Positions 34,667 through 43,669 are shown, numbered from the stretch's first letter. The stretch: DNA of 57,636 bases from Ignavibacteria bacterium (GCA_013287605.1 JABDDM010000003.1:1-57636); one strand, 5' to 3'. The notes: generated from the letters alone by a model not told the origin. Program-made: numbers and translations.

Positions 34667-36214
34667 TCACTCCCATTCTATCGTCGCTGGTGGCTTGGAG
34701 CTTATGTCATATACCACCCGACTGAGACCGCGTACTTCGTTGGCGATACGATTTGAAACCTTGGCGAGAAAATCATGTGGCAACCGAGCCCAGTCGGCAG
34801 TCATGCCATCTACGCTCGTGACCGCACGCAATGCGACGACATTTTCATACGTGCGCTCATCACCCATCACACCAACCGTCTGCACCGGCAGGACAACCGC
34901 GAATGCTTGCCATGTACTGTGATAAAGTCCGGAATTCCTTAGCTCTTCGATAAAGATCGCATCGGCTGACCTGAGCAGTTCGAGTTTTGGCTTTGTGATC
35001 TCTCCAATTACTCTGATCGATAGTCCTGGTCCAGGAAAAGGATGGCGATCGATGAAGTGCTCCGGAATACCCAACGCTCTTCCCACATTGCGGACTTCAT
35101 CCTTGAAGAGCTCGCGCAGCGGCTCGATCAGTTTGAGATCCATGATCTCAGGCAATCCACCAACATTGTGGTGTGATTTGATCGTGGCCGAGGGGCCCTT
35201 GAACGAAAGCGATTCGATGACGTCCGGATAGATCGTCCCTTGCACCAGGAACGTTGCTCCTGAAAATTTCTGTGCTTCTTCAGCGAGCACATCGATAAAA
35301 GCTTTGCCGATGATCTTACGCTTGGTTTCTGGTTCGGTGACTCCGGCAAGCCTGGTCAGAAACAGTTCGGAGGCATCTCTGAAATCGAGATCGATACCGA
35401 AGTGATCGCGAAAGGTGTGGACCACCTCCGCCGATTCGCCGCGACGCATGAGGCCATTGTCGATATGGATACACTTAAGCTGCGCGCCCACGGCACGATG
35501 CACGAGCACGGCTGCAACTGCTGAATCGACGCCACCGGACAACGCACAGATTACCGTCTTCTTTCCGACCTTTTCCTTTATCTCAGCAACGGTCGCCTCG
35601 ATGAAGTCGCTCGGATTCCAACTTGCACGCGCGTGCGCAATGTCGAACACAAAATTGGAGAGTATCTGTTTGCCGCTATCGGTGTGGACTACCTCTGGAT
35701 GAAATTGTATTCCATAGATCTTTTGGTCTTTGTTTTCAATGCCACAAATCGGCGCGTTCGCACTACGGGCAGTGAGATGAAAACCCTCCGGGAGCTTCTT
35801 GAGCGAATCGCCATGCGACATCCAGACGGGGCTGTGTTGCGGGACATCTTTGAAGAGCTTTGATTTCTGATCAATCACTTCGATCTCGGCTCGTCCGAAT
35901 TCCCGCTTAGCACTCTTCTCGACTTCCCCGCCCATCTTGTAGGCGAGCATCTGAATACCGTAGCAAATACCAAGAATCGGCTTGCCCATTGAGTAAACCT
36001 CTTCAGGAGGTTGCGGGGCATCCTCGGCATAGACGCTATACGGACTGCCAGATAAAATGATCGCTGTAGGATCGAACTCCTTAATCTCCTTCAGACTCGC
36101 GTTGCCCGGAAGAATCTCCGCGTATACACCGATCTCGCGGACGCGCCGAGCGATCAGTTGAGTGTACTGCGAACCGAAATCGAGAATAAGAATCGAATCA
36201 CCGGTATGAGCCAT
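34667..36214 (-). CDS. guaA: GMP synthase (glutamine-hydrolysing)
   Basis: Converts XMP to GMP using glutamine and ATP, the last step of GMP synthesis. The glutamine amidotransferase domain (about residues 1-190) has the active Cys in LGICYGIQ and the His-Glu pair in [10 protein letters not shown]. The ATP-pyrophosphatase domain follows, with the PP-loop [14 protein letters not shown] and the GMP-synthase C-terminal part with RFPIN-equivalent [12 protein letters not shown] and ATIEWE at the end. About 515 residues. The start at 36214 ([16 protein letters not shown]) is preferred to 36229. No operon partner upstream; the truncated phosphoribosyltransferase lies just downstream. Confidence 0.98.
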   Translation of the reverse strand: MAHTGDSILILDFGSQYTQLIARRVREIGVYAEILPGNASLKEIKEFDPTAIILSGSPYSVYAEDAPQPPEEVYSMGKPILGICYGIQMLAYKMGGEVEKSAKREFGRAEIEVIDQKSKLFKDVPQHSPVWMSHGDSLKKLPEGFHLTARSANAPICGIENKDQKIYGIQFHPEVVHTDSGKQILSNFVFDIAHARASWNPSDFIEATVAEIKEKVGKKTVICALSGGVDSAVAAVLVHRAVGAQLKCIHIDNGLMRRGESAEVVHTFRDHFGIDLDFRDASELFLTRLAGVTEPETKRKIIGKAFIDVLAEEAQKFSGATFLVQGTIYPDVIESLSFKGPSATIKSHHNVGGLPEIMDLKLIEPLRELFKDEVRNVGRALGIPEHFIDRHPFPGPGLSIRVIGEITKPKLELLRSADAIFIEELRNSGLYHSTWQAFAVVLPVQTVGVMGDERTYENVVALRAVTSVDGMTADWARLPHDFLAKVSNRIANEVRGLSRVVYDISSKPPATIEWE

Positions 36215-36310
36215 ACAGCTTCTGGGCAAAGAATAGTGGATTAGCCGTGTTGTGAAGGGTCACTTAACACGCATGAGGGCAGAGAGAATCCGTAAGAAAA
36301 CTGGCTACCT

Positions 36311-36334
36311 CCCGTGATCTCAGCCGATCGCGGG
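36311..36334 (-). terminator. hairpin after the CAP-domain gene
   Basis: Stem CCCGTGATC/GATCGCGGG (one G-T pair), loop TCAGCC. It lies 23 bases after the stop of the minus-strand 36357 frame; a short T tract follows it on the minus strand. Could terminate that gene. Confidence 0.5.
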
Positions 36335-36356
36335 AAGTCACAAAACATAGATCTAG

Positions 36357-36965
36357 TTACCGAGCGAGCACGATACGGCCAACATCAACTCGATCGCCGA
36401 CCCGAAGTTGATAGAGATACACGCCAGAAGTCAGGCCAGTCGCAGTCCAGCGAAGATCATAGTGATCTGGCTTAAGTCTGCCATCGGCAATGGTCGAGAC
36501 ACATGCGCCCAGTAGGTTGAATATCTTGAGCGATACACTCTCTGATCTATCAAGCGTGAATCGGATATGCGCTTCGCTCGTCATCGGATTCGGCTGAACG
36601 GTGCTGAAGGCTCCAGCGCCTGGAGCTGCGATTCCAACCGATGAAGCATCGATCTTGAAGTTTCTTACTTCAGCACTCGAGCTCCAGCCAGACTCATTCT
36701 GCGCTCGTACGGTCCAATAGTAGGTATGCCCGTCAGGAAGATCCGCTGCGTGCACGACTTTGAATGTAGTCGCGATCGTCGAATCATCGATGACTGGATT
36801 TGCTAACGATTGTTGAGTTGAGACGAGAAGCCTGTAAGCCGTTACCCGAGGCGAAGCGCTTCGCCATGAGAAGTTAATGTCAGGCACGTTGATGAGGATG
36901 CCACTAGTCGGGGTAACTAGTACGGCCTGGCCGGGTGGAAGCATTACATTGAATTTCTGAATCAT
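36357..36965 (-). CDS. C-terminal part of CAP-domain secreted protein, with fibronectin-like and type IX sorting domains (split gene)
   Basis: A 202-residue frame that continues the 36904-38253 gene in another frame. It has no signal peptide. It starts in the linker between two fibronectin-like domains, has LLVSTQQSLANPVIDDSTIA and HTYYWTVRAQNESGWSSS (a type III-like domain), and ends with STVQPNPMTSEAHIRFTLDRS, then LLGACVSTIADG and LTSGVYLYQLRVGD, a sorting domain. The parent frame reads YFWRVAAKNTK and then unrelated residues, whereas this frame continues sensibly. A one-base change in the A run near 36984 would join them. Confidence 0.7.
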   Translation of the reverse strand: MIQKFNVMLPPGQAVLVTPTSGILINVPDINFSWRSASPRVTAYRLLVSTQQSLANPVIDDSTIATTFKVVHAADLPDGHTYYWTVRAQNESGWSSSAEVRNFKIDASSVGIAAPGAGAFSTVQPNPMTSEAHIRFTLDRSESVSLKIFNLLGACVSTIADGRLKPDHYDLRWTATGLTSGVYLYQLRVGDRVDVGRIVLAR

Positions 36966-38253
36966 CGAATAGTCCCCGGCGCCTTTTTGTGTTCTTCGCT
37001 GCCACTCGCCAGAAGTAAAGACCGCTATCCTTTAAGCCCGGATAGACTTTGAATGTATCCGTGATCGATGAATCATTGACGAGCAGCGTCTTCATCAATG
37101 AATCTGTCGCTACCTCAAGGTGGTACTTTGTCGCCGTCGGCACTTTGTTCCATTGAAAGATAGCGGTATCACGATTGATCAATGTATCGGCCAATGGCAG
37201 CACAAGCGAGACTATACCTGGCAATCCGCTCTTGTCGGGCAGGAAGTCCACTTTCACATTCTCACCACTGAACACGATGCTGTGTGTCACGCTAGTTGTA
37301 AGCGCTCCACCCGAGGCTGTGACGCTAACCGTCCCGCTGCCGCTGAACGGGATCGCGTAACCTCCGGAGGTTGACGTAACTGCTATATACGAACCTGACG
37401 AAGGCTTGATGGTTACACCCGAAAGTCCTTCGCCTGGATCGTAGAAGCCGTTATGGTTCTTGTCGTCGTAGACGACACCGAGAATAAACGTAGTGCCTCT
37501 ATCTCCATAATCTTCGGTTGTGATGATCGGTCCAACATCCGGCGAGCCAGTGCCACCGTGTATGATACCAATACCAACTTCGCGAAAGAAGAGTGTATCA
37601 TTGAAGTTCATGACGTTCAGTCGGTGGCCCAGACCAGGATTGCCGAAGTCGATCTGAAATGCAGCATGGATATCCCACATGCTTTTGCCATAGGCGAAAA
37701 TATTTTCGCCGCTCCATCCCGTCGGGGTATAACCCGCAGCGATTAAACGATCACTAAAGAGCGAGCCATCACTGCCCGTATGCGACTGGTAATCATGATC
37801 AAGCATGTCCTGACTATGACCTCGAGCTGCGGCGATGAGCTTTGTATTAAAAGCAAGCGGTGCCTTCGCCTTATAGGTCGCAAAATCTGCTCTGACTTCC
37901 GAGCGGGTCGGTGTGCCCCATTGATTGTACGCGAGCGTGACATCGGGGTCGTTCGTCGAGCTCAGTCGATTGCCTTCTGCATTTGGATCCATGCGCGCAC
38001 GATTGATCATCTCCAGAATCTGCTGTTCTTCGGCAGTTGGGTCGCCATGGCTGTAGACACTCAGTATCTGATTCTTTCTGAGGGTGTTGCCCGATGCTCC
38101 GCTGAAACTTGGCGGAATCGTAATTGCCGTCGGAGGCGCTGGCCGAAGGCCAGTTCGGGATTGAGCCTGCACTTCGGAGGTATTCGCGGTTAGCAGACAA
38201 ATCGAAAAACAGAAAACGGCAAATCCGGCAACGAAGCTATTGAGGAGACGCAT
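36904..38253 (-). CDS. secreted CAP-domain (SCP/PR1-like) protein, N-terminal part (split gene)
   Basis: A secreted protein whose first 30 residues are a signal peptide (VAGFAVFCFSICLLTANT). Residues about 75-245 form a CAP domain, with ILEMINRARMDP, the two conserved His (near 146 and 210) in AAARGHSQDMLDHDY and GLGHRLNVMNFND, and GWSGENIF. Next is an Ig/transthyretin-like region with VVYDDKNHNGFYDPGEGL and one fibronectin-like domain (DTLINRDTAIFQWNKV). The frame then breaks off with a Lys/Arg-rich tail that does not look like protein. The sorting domain lies in the +1 frame at 36357-36965. CAP proteins are often bacterial adhesion or wall factors; role here unknown. Confidence 0.8.
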   Translation of the reverse strand: MRLLNSFVAGFAVFCFSICLLTANTSEVQAQSRTGLRPAPPTAITIPPSFSGASGNTLRKNQILSVYSHGDPTAEEQQILEMINRARMDPNAEGNRLSSTNDPDVTLAYNQWGTPTRSEVRADFATYKAKAPLAFNTKLIAAARGHSQDMLDHDYQSHTGSDGSLFSDRLIAAGYTPTGWSGENIFAYGKSMWDIHAAFQIDFGNPGLGHRLNVMNFNDTLFFREVGIGIIHGGTGSPDVGPIITTEDYGDRGTTFILGVVYDDKNHNGFYDPGEGLSGVTIKPSSGSYIAVTSTSGGYAIPFSGSGTVSVTASGGALTTSVTHSIVFSGENVKVDFLPDKSGLPGIVSLVLPLADTLINRDTAIFQWNKVPTATKYHLEVATDSLMKTLLVNDSSITDTFKVYPGLKDSGLYFWRVAAKNTKRRRGLFDDSEIQCNASTRPGRTSYPD

Positions 38254-38387
38254 ACGCTGTTAAGGCAAAGTGGTACTTGAGGAATTCCCTTTAAATATAA
38301 CCCTGCTCGCGGGGACCCTGCTCTAACACAAAGCGTGACCTCTAGCTCCCCCTATTCCTGAAGAGGAGCATTCGGGAGCTCCAGATA

Positions 38388-38765
38388 CTATTGTCCTACG
38401 AGCTTCTTATAGTCATCCGCCGAGAGAAGCTTCGAGACTTCCGCCGCATCTTTGAGCTCCATTTTCACGAGCCAGCCCTCGCCATATGGGTCTTTGTTGA
38501 CCAGCTCAGGATTGTCGTTTAGTGCTGGATTCACTTCTTTGATGGTGCCCGCAACAGGTGCGTAGAGATCACTCACCGTCTTCACCGCTTCAACGCTTCC
38601 AAACGAATCGCCGGCGCTCACAGTAACTCCTGGCTTCACATCGATATAGATCACATCCCCCAGCTCGCCTTGGGCGTATTCAGTGATCCCGATTACGCCC
38701 GTCTTACCTTCGACGCGTATCCATTCGTGCTCTTTCGTGTAGCGGAGATCGGCAGGAAAATTCAT
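38388..38765 (-). CDS. gcvH: glycine cleavage system H protein
   Basis: Lipoyl-carrying shuttle that moves the aminomethyl group between the P and T proteins. The lipoylation Lys is Lys62 in GDSFGSVEAVKTVSDLYAP, and the other hallmarks are KEHEWIRVEG, GITEYAQGELGDVIYID and NDNPELVNKDPYGEGWLVKM. At 125 residues it is full length. It stands alone on the minus strand; gcvT, gcvP and the lipoate genes are not in the window. A 30-bp repeat copy lies about 180 bases upstream. Confidence 0.97.
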   Translation of the reverse strand: MNFPADLRYTKEHEWIRVEGKTGVIGITEYAQGELGDVIYIDVKPGVTVSAGDSFGSVEAVKTVSDLYAPVAGTIKEVNPALNDNPELVNKDPYGEGWLVKMELKDAAEVSKLLSADDYKKLVGQ

Positions 38766-39200
38766 AGATGGTGAGTCAATAAAAGAAAATTCAAATTCTC
38801 AGGCGTGCTCCAACAGCCGGTTGTGAAGATTTGTGCAGGCTTCGGAAAAAAAGTCTGTTCGCTGTTGACGCGATGGTGTGTAAATCGGGAATTAACAAAT
38901 GATCGTCCGCCCTATCGATTCCAGACCAATTTCGCAACTTTGCTCGTGTGTGTGAAAACTTTATTCATAATTCTCTTCTGGGAGAAAAGTAAAGGCTTAA
39001 TCGCGCACAATAGAATGTAAGACTTATGGCACAATATAAAACGCAGGACATAACGGACAAGTTCCTATGGTGCTTCAATTCCCGCACAGGTGGAATAGCC
39101 TGAGCGGTTAACTGGGAGTTATGGGTCTTATAAGTCCTATAATGATTTGGGAATGAAATTCTCTTCGACTGCGTACGAATGAGAGATACCTCTACCGACC
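38766..39200. other. intergenic region between gcvH and C39-like lipoprotein
   Basis: About 435 bases between divergent genes. It holds copy A of the 30-bp motif (38946-38975) and a perfect TATAAT hexamer at 39138-39143 without a convincing -35. No open frame looks coding. Confidence 0.5.
38946..38975 (+). repeat. 30-bp motif, copy A
   Basis: Identical over 30 bases, in opposite orientation, to 15617-15646. The core is GTGTGAAAACTTTATTCATA. A third, imperfect copy lies at about 23970-23990. Confidence 0.8.
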
Positions 39201-39869
39201 GTGCACACAAACTTCCGAAGATTTTTCTCCCTTGCGTTCATCCTTCCTCTCTTAGGACTGCTTCAGGCATCCTGCGGATCAAGCCGTCCGCCCGAGCGAG
39301 GCCAATACGCTCATCTCAAGTTGCCCCACATGCTTCAGGAGCACAATCTTTGTTTGCCAACGTGTGGCGCGATGGTCTTGAATTACTATGGCGAACAGAC
39401 ATCGCAATATTCGGTCAAGCACCTTTGCGGCGACGATGCCGGGCTACTTACTGGAACTCGCTTTACCGATCTTATCAAAGCAGTGCGGGTTCTCGGTTAC
39501 AAGTGGCGCGCGGTTGCGGTTGATGCACGCGATAGTCTCTGCGCCAGTTGTATGAACGTGCTCAAAAAGGAGCTGGACGCAGGCAGACCGGTAATTCTAG
39601 GGATTTCTGATCTCGAAGAGGCTGCCGGCAGAACCTTCATCGCAGCGAACAGGAATCAAGCATATATTGATCTGCCGGTCAACGGTCGCGAAAACGTAAA
39701 TCACGCAGTGATACTGACCGGCTATGACACAAAGGCCGAAGAGGTTACCCTCATGGACCCCGCCCGAAGCGGCACAGGAGTCCGCGTTCTATCCTACGAA
39801 CGCTTCGAACATTTATGGCATGATGAATATACAGGCGCAAGAATTGCGCTGCTGACGAAACCTAAATAG
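39201..39869 (+). CDS. C39-like cysteine-peptidase-fold lipoprotein
   Basis: A 222-residue lipoprotein: hydrophobic leader then lipobox LQASC (Cys25). The mature domain is papain-like C39: the Gln46 and Cys51 in MLQEHNLCLPTCGAMVLNYYG (in parts), the His in NHAVILTGYD, and the Asp in EVTLMDPARSG. Such domains either mature leader peptides or act as wall or peptide hydrolases. There is no ABC transporter or peptide gene nearby, so it is not a bacteriocin exporter. Start at 39201; the 30-bp motif lies upstream in the same direction. The substrate is unknown. Confidence 0.75.
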   Translation: MHTNFRRFFSLAFILPLLGLLQASCGSSRPPERGQYAHLKLPHMLQEHNLCLPTCGAMVLNYYGEQTSQYSVKHLCGDDAGLLTGTRFTDLIKAVRVLGYKWRAVAVDARDSLCASCMNVLKKELDAGRPVILGISDLEEAAGRTFIAANRNQAYIDLPVNGRENVNHAVILTGYDTKAEEVTLMDPARSGTGVRVLSYERFEHLWHDEYTGARIALLTKPK

Positions 39870-39931
39870 AAGCTGGATTACGCGGATTGAAAGGACTAAT
39901 CTGATTGCTTTCGCTAATTCGACGGCGGTCG

Positions 39932-39990
39932 GGATGGATTCCCTCGTTTTCAGGAATGACAGTCTCGTCGCTTTGCTGCGCTGCGCGCGC
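39932..39990 (-). repeat. dispersed palindromic repeat, copy R3
   Basis: Reversed copy of the R repeat: on the minus strand it reads GCGC.GCAGCGCAG, then GACGAGACTGTCATTCC, then an altered palindrome arm and GGGAATCCATCC. Six bases from S copy 1. Confidence 0.7.
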
Positions 39991-39996
39991 GCTTTC

Positions 39997-40053
39997 AGCT
40001 CCAGAGGAGCGACATATTTGTAGCCCAGGGTGGAGCGCAGCGGAACCCTGGGT
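39997..40053 (+). repeat. S repeat, copy 1
   Basis: Stem 1 AGCTCC-aga-GGAGC, core ACATATTTGTAG (40012-40023), then stem 2 CCCAGGGT (40024-40031) with ACCCTGGG (40045-40052). Copy 2 is inverted at 40158-40217. Confidence 0.8.
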
Positions 40054-40075
40054 ACTGGTAGATTTAGATTATGAA

Positions 40076-40136
40076 GGAGCTCCATACGAGCGGCATAATG
40101 CATCTTAGGACTCATATGACGATCCTATGGAGCTCC
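40076..40136. repeat. inverted-repeat palindrome between S copies
   Basis: Perfect 11-bp arms GGAGCTCCATA (40076-40086) and TATGGAGCTCC (40126-40136) around a 39-base loop. Confidence 0.75.
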
Positions 40137-40157
40137 GATCTTGTTGTCGAACTTCAA

Positions 40158-40217
40158 CCCGGAGTTCTGTCCCTCGGACTCCACTCCGGGCTACAAATAT
40201 GTCGCTCCTCTGGAGCT
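40158..40217 (-). repeat. S repeat, copy 2 (inverted)
   Basis: On the minus strand: AGCTCC-aga-GGAGC, core ACATATTTGTAG (40191-40202), then CCCGGAGT with ACTCCGGG. Compared with copy 1 both arms of stem 2 differ but still pair. Confidence 0.8.
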
Positions 40218-40321
40218 GGAATCGGTGTGTTTTTGAACTATCCGGAAATTCCGGTCTGTTGGTTGCATCACCTTATCATAATCCGCAAAGAGACCATCGG
40301 GCGCTTCTCATCGACGCAATA

Positions 40322-40900
40322 TTAAAAGTGATATATTACGTCGAACCTTCCATCAGTCACAGTATGCAATACGCTGTCTTCGGCCATGCCATTGAACTCA
40401 AATGTACCAGAAGCAATATGTTTGACAGTATCAAACTTGGTAAAAGTCACTGAGCCGTGACCTTGGAGTAGGTTCCACGTATGGAATTGACCGTAAAACT
40501 CGCCTTCCGAAGTTGAGTCTATAGGATTCACACCAAATTCGTATCGTCTAAGCTCGCCGACAAATCTAAAAATTGAAAATGCGAAATCTGGAGCGAGTAG
40601 ATCACAGTTATTTTGCGCCGAGATAGTTAAATCTCGCCCTCCAAACCTTCCTTGAGAAAATATCGCAAAAATCGCAGGTCCGAGTCCAGAGCGAGCGCAT
40701 GGCAGAGAGACTGCACCATTATCCAAGAAGCCAAAGGTGTTAGCACCCTCATGAGTAGCGTCCGGAAGTCTGGCAGGTCCGCTGTCCGTACTGCATTGGC
40801 TACACCCAAGTCCCAGAATACACAAAATAGCGAACGGGAATATGGCCACCCTGACTCTCTGTAGGCGATGAGGAAACGAAAGCCTATCTGAGTTTTTCAT
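40322..40900 (-). CDS. lipoprotein of unknown function (DUF6252-like)
   Basis: A 192-residue protein with a basic N terminus, a hydrophobic segment and a lipobox LGLGC near residue 33 (also CSQC after it). The rest is a small beta sandwich-like domain ending HIASGTFEFNGMAEDS and TDGRFDVIYHF, which resembles Bacteroidota lipoproteins of the DUF6252 type, where a FxFTA/GRFD end is typical. That match is from memory only. Strand-like composition, AT-richer than its neighbours. Isolated on the minus strand, next to the palindrome cluster. Confidence 0.55.
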   Translation of the reverse strand: MKNSDRLSFPHRLQRVRVAIFPFAILCILGLGCSQCSTDSGPARLPDATHEGANTFGFLDNGAVSLPCARSGLGPAIFAIFSQGRFGGRDLTISAQNNCDLLAPDFAFSIFRFVGELRRYEFGVNPIDSTSEGEFYGQFHTWNLLQGHGSVTFTKFDTVKHIASGTFEFNGMAEDSVLHTVTDGRFDVIYHF

Positions 40901-41032
40901 GGGTTATGTGACAATTGATTGGACGGTCTGCTGCTCAGGATCACGGACCTTTGCAAGGATAAGACAAATGAAGACCAATGTTAATTCATAAGGCTTTTCG
41001 ATCGACAAGACCAGAAGATCAATCCTTCAACG

Positions 41033-42376
41033 TTACACCGTCTTCCAATCAAACGTCTCCAGAAAATGCGTATCGAAATCGCCATCGCGGAAGCGTTTGT
41101 CGCGCATGAGGGCTCGGTGGAAGGGGATTGTGGTGGCGACACCTTCGACGATCATCTCGTCGAGAGCTGAGCGCATGCGGTCGATGGCTTCTTCGCGATT
41201 GCTGCCGAAGGCGATGAGCTTGGCGATCATTGAATCGTAGTATGGAGGGATCGTATAGCCAGAGTAAACATGCGAATCGAGACGGACTCCATAGCCGCCG
41301 GGTGCGTGGAAGCTTGTGATGACGCCCGGTGACGGTCTGAAATCTTTCATTGGATCTTCCGCATTGATTCGGCATTCGATCGCATGGCCTTCGAGGCGTT
41401 GTGGTTTCTTCGCGATCTTCCCTCCTGCTGCAACATGCAATTGCTGACGAATCAGGTCGATGCCAATAACCTGCTCGGTGACGCAGTGCTCAACCTGAAT
41501 ACGCGTGTTCATCTCCATGAAATAGAACTTCGAATCCTTATCGAGCAGGAATTCGATCGTCCCGGCTCCGGAATAGCCAACACTCGCAGCGCCCTTTACT
41601 GCGGCCGCACCCATTGCGGTTCGAATCGCCTCAGTCACTACGGGAGAAGGCGATTCTTCAAGTAATTTCTGATGTCGGCGTTGGATGGAACATTCGCGTT
41701 CGCCATAATGCACGACGGTGCCATGGTTATCGCCAAAGATCTGTATCTCAATATGACGAGGTCTATCGATGTATTTCTCGATATACACGCCGGCGTTGTT
41801 GAATGCGGTGAGTGCCTCTGTTTGAGCAGTTTGAATCTGTTGCTCAAGATCAGCGGCTTCATGGACAATACGCATGCCTCGCCCGCCTCCGCCCGCAACT
41901 GCTTTGATGATGACCGGAAATCCGATCTCATTCGCAACCGCCTTGGCATCTTCAATATTTGTGATGATACCTTCCGAGCCCATGACAACGGGAACACCGG
42001 CAGCTTTCATCGTCTCTTTTGCGCGAGCTTTATCGCCCATCGCTTCGATCATTGCAGGATCGGGACCAATAAAGACGAACCCAGAGGCCGTGCAGATATC
42101 ACTGAACTCTGCATTTTCCGCAAGGAAGCCGTAGCCAGGATGAATTGCTTCGGCGCCTGTGAGATACGCGGCGCTGATGATTCGCGGGATGTTGAGATAG
42201 CTCTCGCGGCCGGGAGGCGGACCGATGCAGACCGCTTCATCCGCGAAGCGTACATGCAATGAATGCTTATCAGCTTCAGAATAGACCGCGACTGTCTTCA
42301 CGCCCATTTCGCGGCAAGTACGAATAATGCGAAGCGCGATCTCGCCTCTGTTGGCGATCAGAATTTTTTTGAACAT
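41033..42376 (-). CDS. accC: biotin carboxylase subunit of acetyl-CoA carboxylase
   Basis: Carboxylates the biotin of BCCP with ATP and bicarbonate, the first half of acetyl-CoA carboxylase and the entry to fatty-acid synthesis. The 447-residue ATP-grasp protein has [29 protein letters not shown], the glycine loop [25 protein letters not shown] and [14 protein letters not shown]. It is the last of hslV-hslU-efp-accB-accC, 44 bases after accB. The carboxyltransferase genes accA and accD are elsewhere. Confidence 0.97.
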   Translation of the reverse strand: MFKKILIANRGEIALRIIRTCREMGVKTVAVYSEADKHSLHVRFADEAVCIGPPPGRESYLNIPRIISAAYLTGAEAIHPGYGFLAENAEFSDICTASGFVFIGPDPAMIEAMGDKARAKETMKAAGVPVVMGSEGIITNIEDAKAVANEIGFPVIIKAVAGGGGRGMRIVHEAADLEQQIQTAQTEALTAFNNAGVYIEKYIDRPRHIEIQIFGDNHGTVVHYGERECSIQRRHQKLLEESPSPVVTEAIRTAMGAAAVKGAASVGYSGAGTIEFLLDKDSKFYFMEMNTRIQVEHCVTEQVIGIDLIRQQLHVAAGGKIAKKPQRLEGHAIECRINAEDPMKDFRPSPGVITSFHAPGGYGVRLDSHVYSGYTIPPYYDSMIAKLIAFGSNREEAIDRMRSALDEMIVEGVATTIPFHRALMRDKRFRDGDFDTHFLETFDWKTV

Positions 42377-42420
42377 TCGATCAGGATGGTTCGGTGACGG
42401 CCCGGACTTTCAAGAAGCGA

Positions 42421-42888
42421 TCACTCAAGAATAACAAGCGGCTGACCATATTCTACTGGCTGGCCGTTCTCGACGAGAATCTTTACGACCGTGCCAGCGG
42501 CATCGCTCTCGATCTCGTTCATCAGCTTCATCGCCTCAACGATACAAAGCGTTGTGCCGACATCGACATGCTGTCCGACCATAATGTATGGATCGGCATC
42601 CGGAGCAGGTGCGCGATAGACTGTACCGACAATCGGTGACTTTACCTCGTGCTGTTTCTTGCCAGTTTTTGGCGCTTCGCCATCAGACTGTGACGTTGCA
42701 ACGGCAGGTGCCGACTGCTGCGGCATTTGGGGTGCGTAGCCTTGTGGCGGGTATGCGTACTGGATCTGCTGCGGAGATTCTTTCGCGCGTGCAAGCCTCA
42801 CTTGCGCGCCCTCTTCATCGATCTCAAGCTCGGTGAGTGTGCTCTCGTCGAACAATTTTAGCAGCTTCTCTAAGTATGTCAGGTCCAT
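42421..42888 (-). CDS. accB: biotin carboxyl carrier protein
   Basis: Carries the biotin that AccC carboxylates. The biotinylation site EAMKLMNEI places the acceptor Lys at residue 121. A Pro/Gln/Ala-rich linker (about residues 40-75) separates a short N-terminal domain from the C-terminal biotinyl domain, with [19 protein letters not shown] and [14 protein letters not shown] at the end. 155 residues, usual. Standard efp-accB-accC order. Confidence 0.97.
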   Translation of the reverse strand: MDLTYLEKLLKLFDESTLTELEIDEEGAQVRLARAKESPQQIQYAYPPQGYAPQMPQQSAPAVATSQSDGEAPKTGKKQHEVKSPIVGTVYRAPAPDADPYIMVGQHVDVGTTLCIVEAMKLMNEIESDAAGTVVKILVENGQPVEYGQPLVILE

Positions 42889-42970
42889 AGGCAGCGTTTG
42901 GTGCTGTTAGATGGGTGATGAAGAGATCAACCAAAGCGGGTTTCTGGCCCCGCTCGATGACTGTTGATGC

Positions 42971-43537
42971 TTATGCTTTCACGCGTTCGAGATACTCGCC
43001 TTTGCGCGTATCTACTTTTACTCTATCGCCTTCATTGAGGAAGAGCGGCACATTGATGGTTGCGCCGGTCTCAAGCTTCGCCGGCTTTGTACCACCGGTT
43101 GCGGTGTCGCCCTTCATGCCAGGGTCAGTTTGCTCGATCGAAAGGATCACAAAATTCGGAATACTCACTGACATGATCGTACCATCTTCAGAAAAGACGA
43201 TATCGCAGTTCTCGGATTCTCTCAAAAACTTTGCGGCAGTTCCAACTGTCTTCTCGGGCACGTTGATCTGCTCGTAGGTCTCGGTATCCATGAACACGAA
43301 ATCAGAGCCATCGCGATACAGGAATTGATATTGCTTATTCTCGAGACGGACCATCTCTACTTCTTCACCTGCGCGAAAACGGACCTCTTTCAGGTTGCTC
43401 GTTTTCATGTTCCGCATCTTCGCCTGCACAAATGCGCGTAGGTTGCCAGGTGTCCGGTGCGTGTATTCTTCGATTACATATAACTCGCCATCCATCTTTA
43501 GAACCGAACCTACCCTGAAATCGCTGGTGCTTGCCAT
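42971..43537 (-). CDS. efp: elongation factor P
   Basis: Rescues ribosomes stalled on polyproline. The N-terminal KOW domain carries the loop that faces the peptidyl-transferase center: YTHRTPGNLRAFVQAK, in which the residue matching the modified Lys34 of E. coli is Asn32 (PG-N-L-R), not Lys. OB-fold domains 2 and 3 have VMDTETYEQINVPE-like (FMDTETYEQI), GTMSVSIPNFVILSI and NVPLFLNEGDRVKVDTRKGEYLERV. 188 residues, full length. It lies upstream of accB. The PGNLRAF loop implies a factor that works without lysine modification. Confidence 0.97.
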   Translation of the reverse strand: MASTSDFRVGSVLKMDGELYVIEEYTHRTPGNLRAFVQAKMRNMKTSNLKEVRFRAGEEVEMVRLENKQYQFLYRDGSDFVFMDTETYEQINVPEKTVGTAAKFLRESENCDIVFSEDGTIMSVSIPNFVILSIEQTDPGMKGDTATGGTKPAKLETGATINVPLFLNEGDRVKVDTRKGEYLERVKA

Positions 43538-43669
43538 AGAAAATGTTAAACCCTCAAATCCGAAATGTCTGCAAAAATACGATGTGATTAAGTCTTCAAA
43601 CCGAACGAGAGGCGCTCTGCTTCCCGGAAGACCGTAGAATCAACCGAAATCGGCTAAATCAGGCCAAAA

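Larger units (their letters stand above)
39870..40321. other. palindromic repeat cluster
   Basis: About 450 bases, almost all palindromes. Order: R3 (39932-39990), S copy 1 (39997-40053), P palindrome (40076-40136), S copy 2 inverted (40158-40217). No credible gene. The ends of the C39-like and lipoprotein genes converge here, so the palindromes sit at a dead end where insertion does no harm. Confidence 0.7.
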
